NCBI RefSeq assembly: GCF_009905375.1
Contig: NC_133653.1
Location: 56,794,972 to 56,858,971 of the forward strand
DNA: 64,000 bases
Source: Apium graveolens
Lineage: Eukaryota > Streptophyta > Magnoliopsida > Apiales > Apiaceae
Direction: 5' to 3'
Shown here: positions 56,481 through 64,000 of the stretch, piece after piece
Layout: every line of letters begins with the position of its first letter
Position numbering within the stretch: the first letter of the stretch is position 1
Translations under genes and position numbers: made by a program
The notes under the pieces: generated by a model
Database searches by the model: none
What the model saw: only the letters and a program-made list of their open reading frames with translations
Told to the model about the DNA's origin: nothing

Positions 56481-59024
56481 CTACATAAATAATAATAATC
56501 CTCATTATAATATATTCTTTCCATCTTAACCTATTTACAACCCGAAATTAAACATGGATGGCACTTAGGCCTATACACACTTAATTCATATCCAACATTT
56601 ATATTTTCAAATGTACACACGTAGCCACATAATCACATATCGTATATTAATACCAAATAACATCATATACACCATAATGCCACACTAGGCTTGGATGATC
56701 TCGACTCACCACTTAAGTTACTTGGTCGCTAACTAAACGAAGTCTTCGAATTTGGGCTTCCTAACTCAATGTGCCTTTCCTAAATTATCCAAAACCTATT
56801 GACCCTCACTTGTGCCTTTTGTTCTACTGACCTTATACTATCTTACAACTATGGTGGTCGACCTTATACTCACTTCTAAGTGTCCTAAAACTATGTGATA
56901 AGTGAAAGTGCTCACTGGTGCAAATTTCAGAATGGTAACTAAGGTTTCTTGAGTGCATTAGACACTCTTAAACTACAAGTTTTTCTTCAAAATTTTTACA
57001 CAAGACTCTCCTGACCTAAGGGCATCTCACAAGCTTGATGTGGCTCAAAGGCCTGGCTTGGGCCTTCTTGGGCCTAAGCTAAAAGTCCAAGGTTCCCCTG
57101 TTTTTCTGGGCAGAAAATGCCCTGACTTGAGTTAACTTGTGACACATGGTTCTAGCTCATATCCTATGAACTATGGTTGGAAAAACTTCTCTGACATACC
57201 CTCTAACTAAGGCCCAATTGGGCCTAATGAGGGCCTACCCATGACATGGCCAAATCTCCCTATTTCTAAGTTGCAACAAAACTGTCCCCTGCTGGACAGA
57301 TTTTGTTATTCTACTTGTGCACCTAACCAAATGACATGCAAACCTCCAACCAACTCCTAAAACCTATTATATACTCCCCATACTAACTTCTGGTGGCTTG
57401 GGCCTCAAAGTGCACATCAATGACATGGTCAAAACTCACTCTAAACTCAGGGTACTAAACTGATTTTTCTGCAGAAACTATAACTCTCATTTTCCAAGGT
57501 TTTGACTTGACAAACCCAATTATCAACAACTAAATACTTAAACCAAGACCTATACTTGGTGTTCTACTGAACTAACTCCCTTTTTCTCAAAATACCCTTG
57601 GTGAGATCATCCTTACCTATGGTGCAACTATGGCAAAATAAAAGAGACTACTCTTAACAAATCATAAACCTTTATGCTTTTGAAACAACAAGATATATAT
57701 TTTTATAAAAGATAACCACAAATTATTACCATGCAACAAGAAGCATAAATCCATATTATCACATTATTCCTACTGAAATTAAGGCTCACTAACAAAATCT
57801 TTTCCAAATGGTCAAAATCTTACAACAAACTAAGAGAATTCCACATGCATGCATGCCTTCGGGTTTTTCAAACCAAAACAACCCATTTTCTACATATATT
57901 CCATCTTAAAATTGACATGCAAGCCTAGCATAAGGTATACCTAGATGATCACTTAGCATGCAAGGAGTTTTATCAAATTATCACCACAAAATTCAAGTCA
58001 TTATCACATAAACATGCAAAAATTGATCAAAACAACAAGAATGATTTCAAGGACCATTCATTCGGCTCCCATATGGTCATGGCCGAATGAAATGGATGGA
58101 AATGGCCATTAAATCATCAAGATTTTCCTTCTCATGACTTGGCACTTATCCATTCATTGTAGTCCTCTCAAAAACAACCTTAAATCCATAAGAATCAAGA
58201 TTGTATTTTGAGTTTCACTAAAACCTTTACATGCAACCCTTAAACTTAAACTTTCTACTCAAAACTCTTTGAAATATGAATGATCATGGTATGGGAGATA
58301 ACATTTACTTGTATAAAGAGTAGAAGCTTGGTGGAGAAATGAAGAAAAATGGGGAGGGGGGGTTCTCGGTCTAAAAACCCGAGAATGAGAGAGAGAGCCG
58401 AGAGTGAGGGAGAAGGGGAGGGAGGAGAGAGTGAGTGTGGTGTGGGTGATGAGTAAAATGATCATGACTTTGCTTGTCTTATGGTTTTTGTATTGGCAAA
58501 AGTGAGTGGAATTAGGAATTGTCATGATTAACCTTCCACTTAAACTTGGTTGAATTTGCATGCAAGGGTAAAGAAGGTATTTGGCTAGGAAATAAGAGTT
58601 AGTGGGGTGGTTATTGACTCTTTAGCCCTTTTGGAATGTATGGAAGGAATTTGCATGCAAGGATAACTATGTAATTTGCTAATTATATTTATAAAGATTT
58701 ATTTTTATAAAATAAAACACAAGTTCAAAAATTATAAAATTTATACCATAAAATAACTTGGATTTTTAGAGATTTTATAAAATCACTTTCAAAATTTGTG
58801 AACAAAATATCTTTTAAAAGAAAATTTCTCCAAGGCTTAGAATATTCCTTATAAATCAAAAATAAAGAAATTAAGTAAACTTTTGCTTTGAAAAATCATA
58901 TACTACACAAAGCAAATTTATAATGCAGAAATTTTTACTCACACTAGCGCACAATCATTGAATATATTTTTATTTAACTTAATATTATTCACAAATAATA
59001 TTACATAAAATGCCGGTCGTAACA

Positions 59025-59638
59025 AATATGCCCTCCAAAAGATAACTACGGTTATCTACTTTTCTTGCTTGATTTGGTAACGATAACAAGGATGTTCTGG
59101 AAGATATTGGTCGTGTTTAACGTGAACTTCTTCTTAATAATTCCGTATTTACTTTTGTTGTTTATCTCAACAGTCATCTCAATGTTGGGATATCTCTCAT
59201 ACCTGGCGTCTCCCTTTCTGGGTATCGAGCCACCGGTCTTACACTTCACATTCTTGAAGGTCACTTCCTTCATCCAATTTTCCTAATTTCTTACTTTCTT
59301 GTCTCCTCAGTCTATCCGCGTCTTGTTGTTTATCCTTCGAACTATCTCAAGGTTTCCTCGAATTCTCCCAACTTAAAGGGGGTACAATATATGTATCTCT
59401 TATGCCTTCAACCATCAATTTTAACTCATGGTGAATCACCCTCATCCTGACGATTATATACTTTTATATTTCTATTGCTACGAGTCTTTAGGGTTTCCTC
59501 ATGCCCAACTCCCTTATCATTTTTCAAACTCTATTGCCTATATATTCCTTTCCACTTCAGTTTTTTTTTCTTTTTTTTTCCTTTCTCTTATCATTATTTC
59601 ATGAACCAACACAACATAAGCATTGATTTCAAATATCC
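59025..59638 (-). pseudogene. Element A interior, piece 3 (AATAT duplication at 59025-59029)
   Basis: It resumes A after D and matches B 37800-38400. The minus strand carries a 73-codon stretch (MKEVTFKNVKCKTGG..., 59052-59273) also seen decayed in C near 24520-24720. I do not recognise the domain. It ends at 59638, where E is inserted; E's candidate duplication is TATCC at 59634-59638. Confidence 0.6.
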
Positions 59639-59888
59639 TGTAACACCCCCAGATCCGGGGTCGGGGATCCGGGTCGTCACGAGTTCCATTTCCCTTAATA
59701 ACACCCAATCTTAATAATTACTCAACTACTCTGTACTGTGACCCCACAATAAACACACACACCACACGTTATAGTCTCAGAGATGAACATCCAAAAATAA
59801 CCACAAGTCATTTTATTCCATAATTATCTGCCAATACACCTTAAAAGGTTTTCTGAATAAATTTACATTTCTTTGCCATTATTACAAT

Positions 59889-60035
59889 TCATAAATATAA
59901 ATAAATCTGGTCCATCAAAAGTTGAAAGCCTAGCCTATTGGTAGTTCCTACCTCAGCTACGGCGGCATCAATGCTTCTAGAAAACTGCGGAACGTCTCCT
60001 AATCGCTTGCGAATCGGGAGCTTGGTTTTGTTCAT
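59889..60035 (-). CDS. E-copy LTR H3-tail-like exon ORF
   Basis: The ATG is at 60035 with the same upstream CTCAC, pyrimidine run and AACAACAG. The peptide begins MNKTKLPIRKRLG; R2 of the C copy is Lys here. GAG|GTAGGA follows codon 28, and the unspliced ORF has 48 codons. Confidence 0.5.
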   Translation of the reverse strand: MNKTKLPIRKRLGDVPQFSRSIDAAVAEVGTTNRLGFQLLMDQIYLYL

Positions 60036-62061
60036 CTTTTCTATCTGTTGTTGTGTGATGAAAGAAGAAAGCAAGGGTGAGCAGCAAGCCCACCAAAATA
60101 ATATGTATAATGATTAATAGTATATGAGTCTACTCATAATACTCATGAAAATCTTGGTCAAAAGAAATGAACCAAGTTTGATATCTTAATGCGATGAAGT
60201 CACAAAATATTCAGTATATATACATATATACTTTTCAAAATAATGGAAGTCCTCTTCCATGCATAATATACACAAAGTCCCATTGTATAACTGTATAAAA
60301 AAATATCGTTGCAAGGTGATCTCATATATCTAACCTTGTCTCAACGTTTTTCTGAAAATCTTTGTCATTCATAAGACAATTATTAATTAGATATAAGTTT
60401 AAAAGATGAAGTTACAAAATACTTCGCTACACTTATATCATTCCCAAATACTACTTGAACTACCACCGTTCAAGTTATAATCAATTTCAAAAGTTCATCC
60501 CACTGATGAGACCACAAGATAAGACTTGAATAGATTCAATCTTTGAAATATTATTGAATGAAAAAGTTATGAGATACTTTATTTAGTCCCGATATATATA
60601 TATCCACATATATATATCCCTTTAAACATTTCCTGGAATCTCTGTTATGCAAAGTATGAACAGAGTTTGAAACATCCAATGAATTTTGGAAAGGAAAAGA
60701 ATTTTGGCATAAACCCGATATCTCGCTGATCAGGCAAAGATACCAATAAGTAACCTTTTCTACTGTAGATGGATGAATTCCTCACCGGTCATCACCCTGG
60801 CCGCATTAGGACCTCGCGCTCGACCGTACCCCGGTCCCTCATGCGTTGATGGACTGCCACCCAGCCACTTACACAATAATAGACCGTACCCCGGCCTGTC
60901 GCTTATGCCGACTCAATGAGATGGGCTTACTTCCCGAACGTTGGGCAAGTAATCAATTCATTTACCAAATCTGCAACCTCGTTGCGAATATAAAATACAC
61001 CACAGAGCCGGATTCCCCAGGTTTTGAGCGAGTATTTAAATCCCCTTTAAAAGGAAGATCTTAAATATAAAAATGAGTTTTGGGATCCGCTCTGACTTTT
61101 AAAAATCATTTTGAAGACTCGAAAACACTTTAAAGAGTGTTTGGAGTAAGGCTGATTTAATGAAGTAAATCAGTCCCCAGAATATTAGAAAATATCTGAA
61201 TATTATTAATTAAATAATATTCCCATAAAGAATAATCTTTATAAAAATAATTGAAGTAGAAGTATTAAAATTTATACTTGAAACGAGTATTAAATAACCA
61301 AAGATATACTTATATGAAAGTATTATCTTTATTTGAATAATCGAAAATAAGTTTGATTATTGAACATTATTCTTTAATAAAATAAAGAATATATCTCAGC
61401 AAATAATCGGAGTCATAGATCCTCAAATGAATATTCAAATAATATTCAATAAATAAAATAAGCTGAGTCATAATACCTCGAATGAATATTATAAATAATA
61501 TTCATTAAATAAAATAAAGGAGTCATACATCCTCAAATGAATATTCAAATAATATTCAATAAATAATATAAAAGAGTCATAAGCCCTCGAATGAATATTC
61601 AAATAATATTCAATAAATAATATAAAAGGAGTCATAAGTCCTCGAATAATATTCGAAATAATATTCAATAATAAAATAAAGTTTAAAGTTATCGAATAAA
61701 CCTTATTCGATTAATAGTTTGGAAAACTATAACCATATATATATATATATATATATATATATCCATATCCATATATACAAGATTACTCGGGATCCTCGAC
61801 TCCCGGTTTTAGAAAATATTTTCACCTTTGGGTCCCTATACTAAGGGTATATGCAAGATACCGCTATCCTCTAGCATAGGTATTATCAACTGAACCAACA
61901 GATATATATTTCAAGAATATGAAACAGGCATGCATATATACCATATCACATGCTACAATATATCGCAAGAATTTGCTAAATAACCAACATGCATCTATCG
62001 CAAGATAATGCATATACAAGTGTATACATCACAACAACAGTATAACGGATAGAATACTTGC

Positions 62062-62106
62062 CTGAGCGACTGGGGGTTACGAATGGCTCGGGACGAGTCT
62101 GGTAAC
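62062..62106 (-). other. Predicted 45-bp exon in E LTR
   Basis: Minus-strand TTGTTTATAG and CTCAG|GCAAGT flank it as in sister LTRs. Confidence 0.45.
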
Positions 62107-63854
62107 CTATAAACAACAAGTAAGTTGGAATTAAACCAAAGTCACTTGTAAATCTATACTTTAACTAACTTAGACTCTAACGCTTGTTTTGCGCTCACTG
62201 ATTCGCTTAAGTCACTCGGGTACCCTCGGCTCCACCATTTTTAATAATTTAACCTTTACGAGTTTTAAAGCGATTCCTTCTCGAGTGACTTACCAATTGC
62301 CTAAAACACTTACCATAAATGTTTCATGCATTAATTAACCCTTTTTGGTCTTTAACCTACATTTCAAAGTAAGGCGAGGGGAAAAGTTTCGTTCGCGAAA
62401 CGCCGTTACTTGAAACGGTCGTTTCTCCTAAACCGTAAATCGGAATCGAACGAACTACATATCAAAACGAAGCTCGTAACATGAGATATCTAAACATGGC
62501 AGTGGTCACAATCTAGCAGGGGGTTCTCGGGCCCTAATGCTATACACAAAAACAGTCCAAAGAAAATCGGACGTTACGACGGCTATGTTTACGCGATTTC
62601 CAAATTTTAACCTATTCACAAACAACCCAAATCAACCTCAAATCCAACATACAACCAACCTCCATCCTTATCACATCATAACCACCCCAACCAATTCAAT
62701 TTAATCTTTCATACTTATGCTTAAACTTAACTTTAATCATTCTTAAGTTCTTTTAAATCAAAACCACAATAATTACCATTCCATTCACTACCATACCAAA
62801 TCTCAAACTCTAAATCATAACAACAAGATACAATATCAACCCACTACTCAAAATCATCCTATAATATATAGGAATCTAGGGTTAGGAGATGGTATACCTT
62901 CCTTGAAGTGGTGGGTGGAGCTAGGAAGCCTTAAGAAGCTTGGAGAAGTTTTAAGAAAGCTTGGATCTTCAAGAAAACAAGACAAACTTCAAGTTAAAAA
63001 TCTTGAAAACACTATTCATTGTCTTCTTCATTGATTAAATGAAGAAGTTTGAGAAAGAATTAATGGCTTAAACTCATGATATAGCCATAACTAAGCATGA
63101 AGATGATTAGGGAATTTTCTTACCAATTTAGGAAGCTTTGATCTTTGATTTTGAAAAATCTATGCCTTGAAAATGCTAAAAAGCCGAGAGCAAGATGAAC
63201 TCATGCCTTGGTTGTTTTTGATTTTTTTATGAAATGATTTTGCTAGCTTGGTTGGCTTGGTTTTTTTGTATTTGATTTAGCAAATTACTACCTTGCCCTT
63301 GAATTTGTGTGGTTCTTATTCAACCACACCTCCTTCCTTCCCATGTCATGCTTACCTCATCCTCATGATGTCATCCTTCCTTCCTTGTCTTCTTTCTATT
63401 GGTTGGATGACATCATTCCCATTAATCCCTTTGATTAACCTCCTAATCGTTTGCCTAATGACCGCTGATCTGTTAGGTTCGCTTAACTTTCGTTCTCGTT
63501 TATCGTTTGAAGGATCATACTCGGGATCTTATTACTTAGGTTCCCTTAACCTTTCTCAATACATTATATTCCTTTTTATGATCCTTTATTATAATCCTTT
63601 AATTTAAATCCTTTTTATCCTGTTACCTTATACTCAATTCTCTCCGTATCTTGTGGATTTCCGGGAAAAATCAAAGTGTTCGGAATTGGATTCTGACGAT
63701 ATTTACATACACTTATATTCCATATAAAGTACTAATAAAATCTCAGAATATCCATATCAGAACCCCTACATAGTGTGGCATGAAAAGTTTTCTCGTTCAG
63801 CAAAAACACTATTCATAAGGGTTTCAAAATTTCTCAAAAATTGGGGTTATTACA

Positions 63855-64000
63855 GTCTCCCCTCCTTAAAAGGATTCCGTCCCGGAATCAGATAGAAAAT
63901 GAATAGGGATACTTTCTTAGCATTACACTTTCTAACTCTCAAGTAATTTTCCCACATTATGGTTCTTCCATCAAACTCTGAATAGTTTGATAACCCTTCT
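63855..64000 (-). other. Element E purine tract and start of interior
   Basis: The complement of CCTTTTAAGGAGGGGAGAC begins at 63855. The remaining bases match the 3' end of the A and B interiors. It is cut by the window edge. Confidence 0.8.

Larger units (their letters stand above)
45492..59024 (-). mobile_element. Element D: complete, apparently intact Ty3/gypsy chromovirus-type element
   Basis: It is 13,533 bp with LTRs of 4044 and 4046 bp, a perfect AATAT duplication, primer site, purine tract and an uninterrupted gag-pol frame. The only LTR difference I noticed is one TA unit, so insertion is very recent. The chromodomain-like C terminus and domain order suggest the Tekay/Del clade; that clade call is inferred. 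It is the sole candidate for an autonomous element here. Confidence 0.95.
54979..59024 (-). repeat. Element D right LTR (4046 bp; its 5' LTR)
   Basis: It is virtually identical to the left LTR. On the minus strand, in transcription order, it holds a CT-rich leader (about 58450-58370), a possible first donor CTAG|GTATAC (57941/57940), the 90-bp exon (56391-56480) and the H3-like exon (55156-55227). Confidence 0.95.
59639..63854 (-). repeat. Element E left LTR (4216 bp)
   Basis: It runs TGTAACACCCCCAG to GGGGTTATTACA and is closest to the C LTR. It holds the H3-like exon (59952-60044), the GC-rich island (about 60770-60940), AT-rich palindromic units (about 61390-61680), a TA repeat (about 61735-61762) and the 45-bp exon (62062-62106). 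Confidence 0.93.
10358..64000 (-). mobile_element. Element A: LARD-like Ty3/gypsy element, split by B, D and E
   Basis: The visible parts are the left LTR (its 3' LTR, 10358-14703) and three internal pieces: 14704-16631, 44567-45491 and 59025-59638. Joining of pieces 1 and 2 is shown by B's duplicated ACAGT, and of pieces 2 and 3 by D's duplicated AATAT. The same order occurs uninterrupted in B's interior (GCACAGTCATCAGAAGG near 36880; the CTCCAAAAGATAAC block near 37805). The right LTR lies outside the window. The span given includes the inserted elements and stops at the window edge. The 5 bp before it are CTAAA; a matching duplication cannot be checked. Confidence 0.85.
59639..64000 (-). 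mobile_element. Element E: LARD-like Ty3/gypsy element, runs off window
   Basis: A complete left LTR (its 3' LTR) is followed by the purine-tract complement and 146 bp of interior matching the starts of the A and B interiors. No primer-site complement precedes the LTR, so it is an insertion into A rather than A's own right LTR. The right half is outside the window. Confidence 0.88.

Noticed and set aside
59639..63854. Reading this LTR as A's own right LTR
   Set aside because: No primer-site complement precedes it, a purine-tract complement follows it, and B's interior continues past this point. It is a separate insertion, E.

Overview
This window is plant nuclear heterochromatin made almost entirely of nested LTR retrotransposons. 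I found no host gene, tRNA, rRNA or CRISPR array. The evidence is eudicot-type Copia and Ty3/gypsy proteins, initiator-tRNA-Met primer sites (TGGTATCAGAGC), 4-kb LTRs, TG...CA termini and 5-bp target-site duplications. The species cannot be fixed from sequence alone; Apiaceae is only a weak hunch.

Layout. 1 to ~6750 (+): 3' part of a decayed Ty1/Copia element, SIRE-like, with gag, PR, IN, RT, RNase H and a downstream env-like ORF. ~6750-10357 (+): element F, a decayed Ty3/gypsy element with a 5'-truncated LTR. At 10358 element A (minus) is inserted into F. A's left LTR is 10358-14703, and the visible pieces of its interior are 14704-16631, 44567-45491 and 59025-59638. Three more minus-strand elements sit inside A. 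B is 16632-44566 (TSD ACAGT), D is 45492-59024 (TSD AATAT), and E runs from 59639 off the right edge. Element C (+, 17937-31834, TSD GCTTA) sits inside B's left LTR. The order of events is therefore F, then A, then B/D/E, with C after B.

D is the only element with an intact gag-pol: one 1537-codon frame with all catalytic residues and a C-terminal chromodomain-like tail, flanked by almost identical LTRs. A, B and C share a decayed, mostly non-coding interior although the C and B LTR pairs are nearly identical. They look like a LARD-like non-autonomous family moved in trans.

Most interesting signal. Every LTR family here (A/C/E type, B, D, and more weakly F) carries at the same place a short exon-like block. 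It has a branch-point-like CTCAC, a pyrimidine-rich tract, AG, then about 9 nt and an ATG. The peptide after the ATG resembles the start of the histone H3 tail (MARTKQTARK), and the block ends in an in-phase AG|GTAG donor. In C and D an acceptor-like AG just inside the element, past the primer binding site, opens an ORF that has no ATG near its start. The phase matches exactly in both. A second short, ATG-free exon (TTTATAG...CTCAG|GCAAGT) is conserved upstream. I infer a multiply spliced LTR-initiated mRNA for an accessory protein with an H3-tail-like N terminus. The splicing removes the primer binding site. This rests on sequence pattern only and needs RNA evidence.

A second unexplained signal is a 9-nt motif, ATCCGTCGR, in three clusters of the Copia element. 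One cluster has exact 24-nt spacing. The clusters occur in different reading frames and on both strands.
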